A stretch of 64,000 nt of DNA from NCBI GenBank assembly GCA_937880845.1, contig CALFLL010000012.1:1-64000 (forward strand), written 5' to 3'. The notes below the pieces were generated by a model. It saw only the letters and a list, made by a program, of their open reading frames with translations, was not told the origin of the DNA and ran no database searches. Of the stretch, positions 1 to 6,047 are shown in pieces. This stretch comes from an uncultured Drancourtella sp. (GTDB lineage Bacteria > Bacillota > Clostridia > Lachnospirales > Lachnospiraceae). The stretch's first letter is position 1. The number at the start of each line of letters is the position of its first letter. Made by a program: the position numbers and the translations under genes.

Positions 1-4
1 ATAA

Positions 5-48
5 GCCCCTTATAGGGGCAGAGCAAACCACCGGCTTAGCCGGTGGTC
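5..48. repeat. Two adjacent hairpins downstream of cotJC
   Basis: Two inverted repeats lie side by side: GCCCCT-TA-AGGGGC-like at 5-19 and ACCACCGGC-TTA-GCCGGTGGT at 28-48. On the minus strand the second begins 8 bases past the cotJC stop codon and is followed by a short T-containing stretch, so it could end the cotJABC transcript. Paired short palindromes of this kind also occur at the ends of IS200/IS605-type elements. The window edge prevents deciding between the two. Confidence 0.5.
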
Positions 49-56
49 ATGATTGT

Positions 57-466
57 TTATCTGCATGGATTGTCAAATTCTGGGTTCATTGCATAGAAAT
101 TCCTGCTGTCCAGATGATCGGTTATGATTCGCAATGCTTCACCGAAGCGTTGGTAGTGAACGATTTCTCTTTGGCGTAAGAAACGGATCGGAGCAATGAT
201 ATCCGGATCGTCAATGAGGCGGAGAATATTATCGTAAGTGGTCCGGGCTTTTTGTTCAGCGGCCAAGTCTTCGTGAAGATCCGTGATCGGATCGCCTTTG
301 GACTGAAATACGGTGGCAGTAAACGGAATACCGCCGGCAGATTGTGGCCAGAGAGCCAACGTATGATCCACATAATAGGCATCAAATCCGGAACATTTGA
401 TTTCTTCTGGTGTAAGATTCCGTGTCAACTGATAAATAATGGCACAGATCATTTCCATATGGGCTA
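57..466 (-). CDS. cotJC: cotJC, 3' part (interrupted manganese-catalase-like spore coat protein)
   Basis: This is the C-terminal two thirds of CotJC, a ferritin-like manganese-catalase-family protein of the spore coat. It reads L-A-H-M-E-M-I and ends in N-P-E-F-D-N-P-C-R. It has no start codon of its own with a ribosome-binding site; the first in-frame ATG (458) is internal to the family sequence. Its first bases follow directly after the GAAGAAT core at 467-473. Joined to the 5' part at 2062-2257 it gives a single 201-residue protein, close to the usual family length of about 190-200. The break falls inside the E-x-x-H metal-ligand motif, so neither part should be active alone. Minus-strand operon cotJA-cotJB-cotJC. 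Confidence 0.93.
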
Positions 467-1357
467 ATTCTTCTGCTCCAAATCAGGGTGGAGACGGCAG
501 GCAGCTATCCGGAACTGCTCTTCGGGGATCAATGCCCGGTGAAGCCCGTTTACAATAAGATAATCATTTTGTCTTGGACGGTGTTTGGAAAGCTGTCCGT
601 TTTTGAATGTGGACTGGGATTTACGATAATTCCATCGAAGTTTTCCGATATAGACAGGATTATCAAGAATGTCACGGATGGAAGAATAGGTAAAACAGGA
701 TGATCTTCTTGGCCGGAAGGAGGTAGCGGTGTTGAGAAAAGAAGCAATTTCCGGAATAGAGCGGAACGATTCTGTATACAGGGAAAAAATCATACGGACT
801 GCATCAGCCTCGCTGTTTGGTATGAGAGTATATCCCTTTTGATCGGGAAGTTTTATGCGATCGTATCCGTAAGGAGGAATATTTCCTACATATTTTCCCT
901 CTCGAATGCTGGCAAGTCTTCCTGCCTGCATTCGTCGGTTGATGGCTTTGTACTCCCGGCGTGAGAGAAAAAGACTAAATTCAAAATATTCCAGATCCGA
1001 TTCGTCTTCCGGCTCATAAATCTTATAAGGAGTAACAATGCGGGTATGACTGTACCGAAAAGCCCTTGATACAATCCCTTGATCGATGGAATCCCCTCTG
1101 GCAAGACGTTCGATTTCCATTACAAAGACGCCTTCCCAGACATTATTTTCAACTTCTCTTAACAGTGTCTGCATGACCGGACGTGATGAAATAGAGTCTC
1201 CGGATACAATTTCACGATAAATTTTGTCGATAGGTAAAGATAAGGAAACGGAAAGGTCGGAAAGCGTTTTTTCATGCCTAAGAAGAGTGTTTCCAGGATG
1301 AAGCGTTTCTGCCTGAAGATCTTTGCGTGATTTTCTAAGATACATACAATAAGACAT
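464..1357 (-). CDS. Short serine recombinase of the cotJC element
   Basis: This is a large-serine-recombinase family protein, 297 aa. The N-terminal catalytic domain has the Y-L-R-K-S motif (nucleophile Ser about residue 10) and the R-L-A-R motif near residue 85. The recombinase (DNA-binding) domain follows, with the family pattern G-R-L-A...G-K-Y-V-G-N...P-P-Y-G-Y-D near residues 143-165. The protein stops straight after this domain at L-E-Q-K-N, so the usual zinc-ribbon and coiled-coil region (family length about 450-550) is absent. The last codons are the attachment site itself and the TAG stop borrows two bases of host cotJC. The ATG at 1357 follows an AAGGTG ribosome-binding site. The obvious role is excision of the surrounding element. 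Confidence 0.88.
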   Translation of the reverse strand: MSYCMYLRKSRKDLQAETLHPGNTLLRHEKTLSDLSVSLSLPIDKIYREIVSGDSISSRPVMQTLLREVENNVWEGVFVMEIERLARGDSIDQGIVSRAFRYSHTRIVTPYKIYEPEDESDLEYFEFSLFLSRREYKAINRRMQAGRLASIREGKYVGNIPPYGYDRIKLPDQKGYTLIPNSEADAVRMIFSLYTESFRSIPEIASFLNTATSFRPRRSSCFTYSSIRDILDNPVYIGKLRWNYRKSQSTFKNGQLSKHRPRQNDYLIVNGLHRALIPEEQFRIAACRLHPDLEQKN

Positions 1358-1383
1358 TTCTACACCTTAGGATTATTGTCCAT

Positions 1384-1417
1384 ATAAGATATGAATAGGA
1401 AGAAAAAGATATGAAAA
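1384..1417 (-). promoter_or_regulatory. Possible sigma-E-type promoter of the recombinase
   Basis: The minus strand carries TTCATATCT (near 1409-1416) and CATATCTTAT (1384-1393), separated by about 13-15 bp and ending about 27 bp before the recombinase start. This resembles the mother-cell sigma-E pattern (ATA in the -35, CATA...T in the -10). The stretch is AT-rich, so chance similarity is possible. Confidence 0.35.
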
Positions 1418-1436
1418 GCCCTATAAAATGAGGAGA

Positions 1437-1456
1437 GCCGGTACAACTGTACCGGC
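1437..1456. repeat. Palindrome between the two element genes
   Basis: GCCGGTAC-AACT-GTACCGGC is an 8-bp perfect stem with a four-base loop, the only GC-rich patch in a 236-bp AT-rich gap. It lies between the Spo0A-C-like gene and the recombinase. It lacks a good T run, so it may be an operator or a weak terminator. Confidence 0.5.
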
Positions 1457-1593
1457 AATTATGAAAAAGAAAATTGTTATATTATAAGAATACTTACGAA
1501 AGAATCATTTTCTTTCTTGATATAAACTATACGGTATGAATATGAAAAAAATATGTTTGCCTTATGAAGAAATAATGAATTTTATGTAAAAAA

Positions 1594-1929
1594 TCAGGAA
1601 TCGATTTTATTGATTTTGCAATAAGTTGTTAGAATGTCGATGAATTCGCCGGCAGAAGGTTTGAACATTAATGGATAAGGAGCGATTTCACATAACAACT
1701 CTTTATTTCCGCGTTCCCAGCAAACACTGATGACTGTTCGGATATTTCTTTCTATATTATTTACCGGAACATGATAAAAAGTTGCGATGTCAATATACAT
1801 ACGCTTGGTGATAGATAAAAGATAATCTTCATCTGAAAGTGCAAGAAAAATTGCACGGTGGAGATAGTGATATCCGCGATAGGTTGCATTGATTCCAAGA
1901 CAATGGATTAAATAAGATAGGTTGTCCAT
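1594..1929 (-). CDS. Stand-alone Spo0A effector-domain (Spo0A_C) protein
   Basis: A 111-aa protein made almost wholly of the Spo0A C-terminal DNA-binding domain. Family signatures run in order: L-G-I-N-A near residue 10, G-Y-H-Y-L near 18, S-I-T-K near 37, a helix I-E-R-N-I-R near 58, W-E-R-G-N near 70, and K-P-S-x-x-E-F-I near 90. There is no receiver domain, so it would not be switched by phosphorylation like Spo0A. The chosen ATG at 1929 follows AAAGGAG with five bases spacing; the frame is open further upstream to 2061. It sits in the cotJC element ahead of the recombinase on the same strand, so control of element genes or a directionality-factor role is plausible but inferred. Confidence 0.85.
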   Translation of the reverse strand: MDNLSYLIHCLGINATYRGYHYLHRAIFLALSDEDYLLSITKRMYIDIATFYHVPVNNIERNIRTVISVCWERGNKELLCEIAPYPLMFKPSAGEFIDILTTYCKINKIDS

Positions 1930-1977
1930 GTTACTCCTTTCTCTTACATATAAAAAATTCCTAAACTTGTCTGTTAT

Positions 1978-2040
1978 ATTATAATATTGAAAAAACGGAA
2001 AAGAAAGAAATGCGACATTTATAGACAAAAATAGACGAAA
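1978..2040 (-). promoter_or_regulatory. Promoter with three 10-bp-phased 0A-box-like repeats
   Basis: On the minus strand three consecutive decamers, TTTCGTCTAT, TTTTGTCTAT and AAATGTCGCA (2011-2040), precede a TATAAT at 1978-1983 that has a poor -35 (TTTCTT). The third contains TGTCGCA, one base from the Spo0A box TGTCGAA. The layout is that of an activator-dependent sigma-A promoter with binding sites from about -41 to -70. Candidate binders are Spo0A or the element's own Spo0A-C protein. Confidence 0.45.
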
Positions 2041-2257
2041 ACAAACATGTATTTGGAGCAGATTCTTCAGTTCCGATATCTGTCAAAAGACCGGTGACCT
2101 CCTTATAAGGCATGGTATAACGTTGAGAGAGATAACGCATGGAAGCGGCAAGTTCTCCATCCGGACCTCCGAACTGGCTGATGATGATCTGTGCTGCTTT
2201 AGGATTGGTTTTTTGAATTTTTACCGGAAACTGCAGACGTTTTTCATAGTTCCACAT
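1979..2257 (-). CDS. cotJC: cotJC, 5' part (reads out of frame into the element)
   Basis: This is the N-terminal part of CotJC. Codons from the ATG at 2257 to 2062 encode M-W-N-Y-E-K through G-L-L-T-D-I-G-T-E-E, highly typical of the family. After the core at 2062-2068 the frame runs into element DNA and stops at 1979 (92 codons in all). The ATG is two bases after the cotJB stop and follows a GAAGGGGG ribosome-binding site. In the intact gene T-E-E would be followed by L-A-H-M-E, which is exactly what the 3' part at 57-466 supplies. The truncated product lacks the E-x-x-H ligand pair. Confidence 0.92.
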   Translation of the reverse strand: MWNYEKRLQFPVKIQKTNPKAAQIIISQFGGPDGELAASMRYLSQRYTMPYKEVTGLLTDIGTEESAPNTCLFSSIFVYKCRISFFSVFSIL

Positions 2258-2259
2258 AA

Positions 2260-2529
2260 TTAACATCCCCCTTCCTGCCATGGCCATGGTTCGTTGATCC
2301 AGTTCCAGTTGTCACAGGCGGAAGGATTGACAGTGTCGATTGTCAAAGGACCATAGCATGAGGCATATTCTTTTAAGGCTTTTGTGCGTTCTTCCCGATA
2401 TTTATAAAAAGAAGACAAGGCTTCTTTATTACACGGGTGGGTATCCAAAAAAAGTGTAAGATCATTTACGGCAAAGCTTACGGAGTTGATATGTTCCAGT
2501 AACTCTTTGCGGGAAGCGTATCCATTCAT
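2260..2529 (-). CDS. cotJB: Spore coat protein CotJB
   Basis: An 89-aa protein matching the CotJB family: a helical N-terminus with L-E-H-I-N-S-V-S-F-A-V-N-D-L-x-L-F-L-D-T-H-P, then Y-G-P-L-T, and a Trp-rich tail (W-N-W-I-N-E-P-W-P-W) ending in Gly-Gly-Cys. In Bacillus the cotJ genes are made in the mother cell under sigma-E and build the inner coat. Its ATG overlaps the cotJA stop by four bases (ATGA) and it ends two bases before cotJC, so the three genes are translationally coupled. Confidence 0.93.
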   Translation of the reverse strand: MNGYASRKELLEHINSVSFAVNDLTLFLDTHPCNKEALSSFYKYREERTKALKEYASCYGPLTIDTVNPSACDNWNWINEPWPWQEGGC

Positions 2530-2762
2530 AAACGGCGTCCTCCTTTACCAAGAAATGGTTTGTAAAGTTCTTCAAAAATTGTTCCGCACATCAAAGCCTT
2601 TGATGGGGAAAAAGTATTTTGGAATTTCTGCCATGGGACATAAGCCATTGCAAGAGGAAAACTTTCCCTGTTATCTTCGACGGCACAGAAAGAATTGTCG
2701 GCCCGATTGTCCGTATTCTGGTAAGGCGGACGGTAAGGAGGCCGCTGATAATAATTTTGCAT
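2526..2762 (-). CDS. cotJA: Spore coat-associated protein CotJA
   Basis: A 78-aa protein. It has a Tyr/Pro/Arg-rich start (residues 2-15), then the conserved A-M-A-Y-V-P-W-Q-x-F region (about residues 36-45) and M-C-G-T-I-F-E-E-L-Y-K-P-F near the C-terminus, all typical of CotJA. The frame is open further upstream, but the ATG at 2762 has an AAAGGAG site six to seven bases before it and fits the family length. It is the first gene of cotJABC. A CATATGAT stretch about 40 bases upstream could be a sigma-E -10 box, which is weak evidence. Confidence 0.9.
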   Translation of the reverse strand: MQNYYQRPPYRPPYQNTDNRADNSFCAVEDNRESFPLAMAYVPWQKFQNTFSPSKALMCGTIFEELYKPFLGKGGRRL

Positions 2763-2904
2763 TTGAAATCTCCTTTCAATCATTTCTAAGATTATCATAT
2801 GGCTAAAGTCGGTTAAAGTTACAGTTCTTTTTGGAGGGCGGGTTGTTTTTACAGGATAATGCAGATATAATAGAACCATTATCAGAAATATAGGGGATAT
2901 AAAA

Positions 2905-4053
2905 ATGAAAGCATATAATAAGGAAAAGCAGGGACGAAAGAGAAAACAAGAAGAAAATTTTGATTATGGGCTTGTTACGGTCGTGGTTTTTATGCTCAGC
3001 CTCGGGTTAGTGATGCTTTATAGTGCAAGTTATTACAATGTAGGAATGGGGTACGTCAAAAAACAGCTTTTTTTTAGTGCGATTGGATTTGTTGTCATAT
3101 ATGTGGTGTCCAAAATAGATTATCACTATTATGCACCGTTTATTAAACTGATTTATGTGGCTTCTTTGATTCTGATGGCACTTGTAAGGACATCTATCTT
3201 TGGACGGGAGGCAAACGGATCGCAACGATGGTTGAAACTTCCCGGATTGCCGCAGTTTCAGCCGTCTGAATTGGCAAAGATAGCGGTTATTTTATTCCTG
3301 GCAGGACTTATCTGTACGATGGGAAAAGAAATCTGTACAAAGAAAGGAAAAGCTAAGATATTGGGGGGAGGTTTGGTAGCTGCTGTCAGCGTTTTTGTCT
3401 TTACGGATAATTTAAGTACGGCGGTCATTGTTGCAGGGATTACCTTTATTATGTTTATTGTTGCACATCCGAATGGAAAAAAGTATGCGGCAGTAGGGGG
3501 GATTATCGGGGGAATACTGTATTTTGGAATGTGGATTTTGGGACATTTTCTGGAAAATACAGGTCAATTCCGCCTTCAGAGGATTATTGCGTGGGTAGAT
3601 CCGGAAAAATATGCCCAAAGTGAAGCCTTTCAGACAATGCAGGGATTTTATGCCATTGGGACCGGAGGATGGATTGGAAAAGGTCTTGGAAATAGTGCCC
3701 AGAAAATGATCCTGCCGGAACCACAAAATGATATGATTCTTGCCATCATATGTGAAGAATTTGGAATTGTGGGGCTGATTGTGATTTTGGCCCTGTTTGG
3801 ATTCTTGTTGTACCGACTTTTACATATTGCAAGAAAAGCACCGGATTTGTTCGGCTCTTTGATTGTGACCGGGATTTTTGCTCATATTGCAATTCAGGTT
3901 GTGCTAAATGTAGCGGTTATATTAAATGTGATTCCCACTACCGGGATTACACTTCCGTTTTTCAGCTATGGAGGAACGTCGTTTTTGTTTCTAATGGGAG
4001 AAATGGGGATTGCCTTAAATGTTTCAAGGAAAATAAAAATACATGATAAATAG
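2905..4053 (+). CDS. SEDS-family peptidoglycan polymerase (FtsW/RodA/SpoVE)
   Basis: A 382-aa integral membrane protein of the SEDS family, which polymerises lipid II into glycan strands with a class B PBP partner. Visible family features are the early S-A-S-Y motif, P-S-E-L-A-K near residue 130, the Q-N-D-M segment near residue 273 with the conserved catalytic Asp, and the C-terminal T-G-I-T-L-P-F-F-S-Y-G-G-T-S. About ten hydrophobic segments are apparent. It stands outside the dcw cluster, which has its own SEDS gene at 13705, so it could be RodA-, FtsW- or SpoVE-like; sequence alone does not settle which. A TATAAT-containing promoter precedes it near 2868. Confidence 0.9.
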   Translation: MKAYNKEKQGRKRKQEENFDYGLVTVVVFMLSLGLVMLYSASYYNVGMGYVKKQLFFSAIGFVVIYVVSKIDYHYYAPFIKLIYVASLILMALVRTSIFGREANGSQRWLKLPGLPQFQPSELAKIAVILFLAGLICTMGKEICTKKGKAKILGGGLVAAVSVFVFTDNLSTAVIVAGITFIMFIVAHPNGKKYAAVGGIIGGILYFGMWILGHFLENTGQFRLQRIIAWVDPEKYAQSEAFQTMQGFYAIGTGGWIGKGLGNSAQKMILPEPQNDMILAIICEEFGIVGLIVILALFGFLLYRLLHIARKAPDLFGSLIVTGIFAHIAIQVVLNVAVILNVIPTTGITLPFFSYGGTSFLFLMGEMGIALNVSRKIKIHDK

Positions 4054-4153
4054 CTTTTTTTTCCATACCATTTGTGGTAGAATAAAAAAGTAGTATTGAA
4101 AACTACTTATAATAGAAATGAATAACATACTATTGCGTATGGGAGGATGAATA

Positions 4154-4993
4154 ATGAGCTATAAAATAATTGTTGACAGTTGCGGAGAACTTACGGAAGA
4201 GATGAAAGCAAGCGGACATTTCGTATCCGCTCCGCTCATATTAGATATAGAAGGCCATCAGGTGATTGATGATGAAACGTTTGATCAAGCAAAGTTTTTA
4301 AAGCAGGTAGCAATGAGCAGTGAATGTCCCAAGTCGTCCTGTCCTTCTCCGGAAACATATAAGAAAGCTTTTACAAGTGAGGAGGACAATATTTATGTAG
4401 TGACGTTGTCCGCCGAGTTAAGCGGATCATATAACAGTGCGGTTCTTGGAAAAAACCTGTATTTGGAAGAGGAAGAAGAAAAGAATATTTATGTTTTCAA
4501 TTCCCGTTCTGCATCTGTGGGAGAAACACTGATTGCCGAAAAGATCCGAGAGTGCGAAGAAAAGGGAATGAGTTTTCAAGAAGTGGTTGATACGGTAGAA
4601 GCTTATATTGATGGGCAGAATACGTATTTTGTTCTGGAAACTCTGGATACACTGCGTAAAAACGGACGTTTGACAGGATTGAAGGCTTTGGCGGCTTCCG
4701 TCTTAAATATTAAGCCGGTTATGGGAGCTACCAAGCAGGGTGTGATCATCCAGCACGGACAGGCAAGAGGAATCAATAAAGCTCTGTCAAAGATGGTGGA
4801 CTATGTTGTGCAGGATATTGTAAATCCGGAAGAAAAGACACTGGCTATCGCACATTGTAATTGCCGTGACAGAGCCGAAGCAGTAAAAGCAATGCTGTGT
4901 GAAAAAATCTCCCCTCGCAAGATCATCATTTTGGATACAAGAGGAGTCAGCACCATGTATGCCAATGACGGAGGAATCATTATAGCAGTTTAG
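4154..4993 (+). CDS. DegV family fatty-acid-binding protein
   Basis: A 279-aa DegV/FakB-type protein. It begins with the typical I-I-V-D-S-C-G-E-L and has S-A-E-L-S-G-S-Y-N-S-A near residues 97-107 and R-K-N-G-R-L-T-G near 175, all conserved around the buried lipid. Proteins of this family bind a fatty acid and present it to the kinase FakA. No kinase gene is adjacent, and a stand-alone position is usual in this group. GGGAGGA precedes the ATG. A hairpin with arms AAGTAGT/ACTACTT and a TATAAT lie just upstream (about 4088-4113). Confidence 0.9.
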   Translation: MSYKIIVDSCGELTEEMKASGHFVSAPLILDIEGHQVIDDETFDQAKFLKQVAMSSECPKSSCPSPETYKKAFTSEEDNIYVVTLSAELSGSYNSAVLGKNLYLEEEEEKNIYVFNSRSASVGETLIAEKIRECEEKGMSFQEVVDTVEAYIDGQNTYFVLETLDTLRKNGRLTGLKALAASVLNIKPVMGATKQGVIIQHGQARGINKALSKMVDYVVQDIVNPEEKTLAIAHCNCRDRAEAVKAMLCEKISPRKIIILDTRGVSTMYANDGGIIIAV

Positions 4994-5094
4994 AAAAGTT
5001 GTGTAGGAAATGTGAAATCCAGATGCAAATCTTGTATTTACAAAAGAAATGTGATATCATAAATACCAGTTGATTGCAAAAGGAGTTAGAGAAC

Positions 5095-5337
5095 ATGAGC
5101 CTGACAAAAGCAGATTCTTATAAAAAAACAAAAGAGCAGCTGCGAAAGGAACAGAAGAAAAAGAAATTAATGTTCCGTCTGAAGATGGCGGTTGCTCTGA
5201 TCATCATAGCACTCATCATTATCTGGATTGCCTGGTCTGCATATACAAAAGTAGAAGAATCAAAACCAAGAGCAAGTGTAACTGTAGATTACACCGCATT
5301 TGATGAGTATTTACAGGGACTTTCCCAAAATCAATAA
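5095..5337 (+). CDS. Small single-pass membrane protein, unknown function
   Basis: An 80-aa protein I do not recognise by name. It has a Lys/Glu-rich cytoplasmic start (residues 1-30), one transmembrane helix (about 31-49) and a short external tail ending near Y-L-Q-G-L-S-Q-N-Q. The ATG at 5095 is chosen because AAAGGAG lies nine to ten bases before it; a TTG at 5074 is in frame but has no site. It is followed at once by a strong terminator, so it is probably monocistronic. Confidence 0.7.
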   Translation: MSLTKADSYKKTKEQLRKEQKKKKLMFRLKMAVALIIIALIIIWIAWSAYTKVEESKPRASVTVDYTAFDEYLQGLSQNQ

Positions 5338-5362
5338 AAAGCACCGACAGGTGCTTTTTTTA
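5338..5362 (+). terminator. Rho-independent terminator
   Basis: GCACC-GACA-GGTGC followed by seven T directly after the small membrane-protein gene. Confidence 0.9.
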
Positions 5363-5385
5363 TTATCAGAATAGTTTTTGAATTT

Positions 5386-5423
5386 TTGGGGACGTGTACC
5401 TTTGCAAAGGTACACGTCCCCAA
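5386..5423. repeat. 38-bp perfect palindrome
   Basis: Arms TTGGGGACGTGTACCTTT and its exact reverse complement flank a GC centre, with no mismatch over 38 bp. It lies between the terminator at 5362 and the mraZ promoter. It has no T run and no coding capacity. A dispersed REP- or MITE-like palindrome is the simplest reading. Confidence 0.85.
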
Positions 5424-5474
5424 TTTTAGAATTCTGTTAATTTCTGTCAAAATCCAAATTTTTGGCGAAAGTAC

Positions 5475-5546
5475 TTGAAATGAAAAAAGAAGTGGGTTAA
5501 AATAATTTTAAGTGGTAAAAAGTGGGGGATTGTGGAGCACAGTGGT
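5475..5546 (+). promoter_or_regulatory. mraZ promoter with MraZ operator repeats
   Basis: TTGAAA (5475-5480), a 17-bp spacer and TAAAAT (5498-5503) form a sigma-A promoter. GTGG boxes occur at 5492, 5512, 5522, 5532 and 5542: four in exact 10-bp phase and one a further 20 bp upstream, inside the promoter spacer. MraZ is known to bind phased GTGG-type direct repeats ahead of its own operon and repress it, so this is a very good operator candidate. Confidence 0.85.
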
Positions 5547-5584
5547 TTCTAAGACAGAAACCGGTGAGAAGAAGGTGAAACCGA

Positions 5585-6022
5585 ATGTTGAACGGAGAAT
5601 TCAATCACAGTATTGATGCAAAAGGCAGGTTGATTATTCCTTCAAAGTTTCGCGAAAGTCTGGGAGAACATTTCGTGATAACAAAAGGGATGGATGGCTG
5701 CTTATTTGTGTATCCGTCAGATGAGTGGGAAGCCTTTGAAGAAAAACTCAGAAAATTACCACTTACAAATAAAAAAGCCCGAGACTTCAAACGTTTCTTT
5801 TTGGGAAGCGCTGTTGACGGCGAACTCGACAAACAAGGTCGTGTACTTATCTCTTCTGCCCTGAGGGCATATGCCGGACTGAATAAGGAAGTTGTTCTGG
5901 CAGGAGTCCTTGATAAGATTGAAATCTGGGACAAGAAGGCCTGGGATGAGCATAATGCTGAAGTGGAAGCGGATATTGAAAATATCGCAAGTGACATGGA
6001 GGATTTAGGCCTTACGATTTAA
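5585..6022 (+). CDS. mraZ: Transcriptional regulator MraZ
   Basis: A 145-aa protein with two AbrB-like SpoVT/MraZ domains. The first starts G-E-F-N-H-S-I-D-A-K-G-R (residues 4-15) and the second contains D-K-Q-G-R-V-L-I near residue 82. MraZ forms a ring-shaped oligomer and represses the dcw operon by binding GTGG repeats, which are present just upstream at 5492-5546. It is the first gene of the division and wall cluster, 25 bp ahead of rsmH. Confidence 0.97.
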   Translation: MLNGEFNHSIDAKGRLIIPSKFRESLGEHFVITKGMDGCLFVYPSDEWEAFEEKLRKLPLTNKKARDFKRFFLGSAVDGELDKQGRVLISSALRAYAGLNKEVVLAGVLDKIEIWDKKAWDEHNAEVEADIENIASDMEDLGLTI

Positions 6023-6047
6023 GTTTTGTTAATATTAAGGAGGAATC

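Larger units (their letters stand above)
467..2068 (-). mobile_element. 1,595-bp site-specific intervening element inside cotJC ('skin'-type)
   Basis: The element lies between two direct copies of the core GAAGAAT (minus strand; plus-strand 467-473 and 2062-2068). Just inside each core are 11-bp arms, CTGCTCCAAAT and ATTTGGAGCAG, that are perfect inverted repeats of each other. Core-to-core distance is 1,595 bp, which is not a multiple of three, so the element shifts the cotJC frame and its removal restores it. It carries only a serine recombinase and a Spo0A-C-like gene, both on the cotJC strand. Established parallels are skin in sigK and similar elements in other mother-cell genes of Bacillus and Clostridioides. 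Excision during sporulation is inferred. Confidence 0.88.

Noticed and set aside
464..2028. Treating the recombinase and its neighbour as an ordinary transposon or prophage fragment beside a dead cotJC
   Set aside because: The exact 7-bp direct repeats, perfect inverted arms on the element side only and full restoration of the reading frame are not expected of random insertion and decay.
2526..2879. Longer CotJA start at 2879
   Set aside because: No ribosome-binding site, and the added residues do not match the family; the ATG at 2762 has AAAGGAG.
5386..5423. 38-bp palindrome as a second terminator
   Set aside because: There is no T run after it and a complete terminator already lies at 5338-5362.
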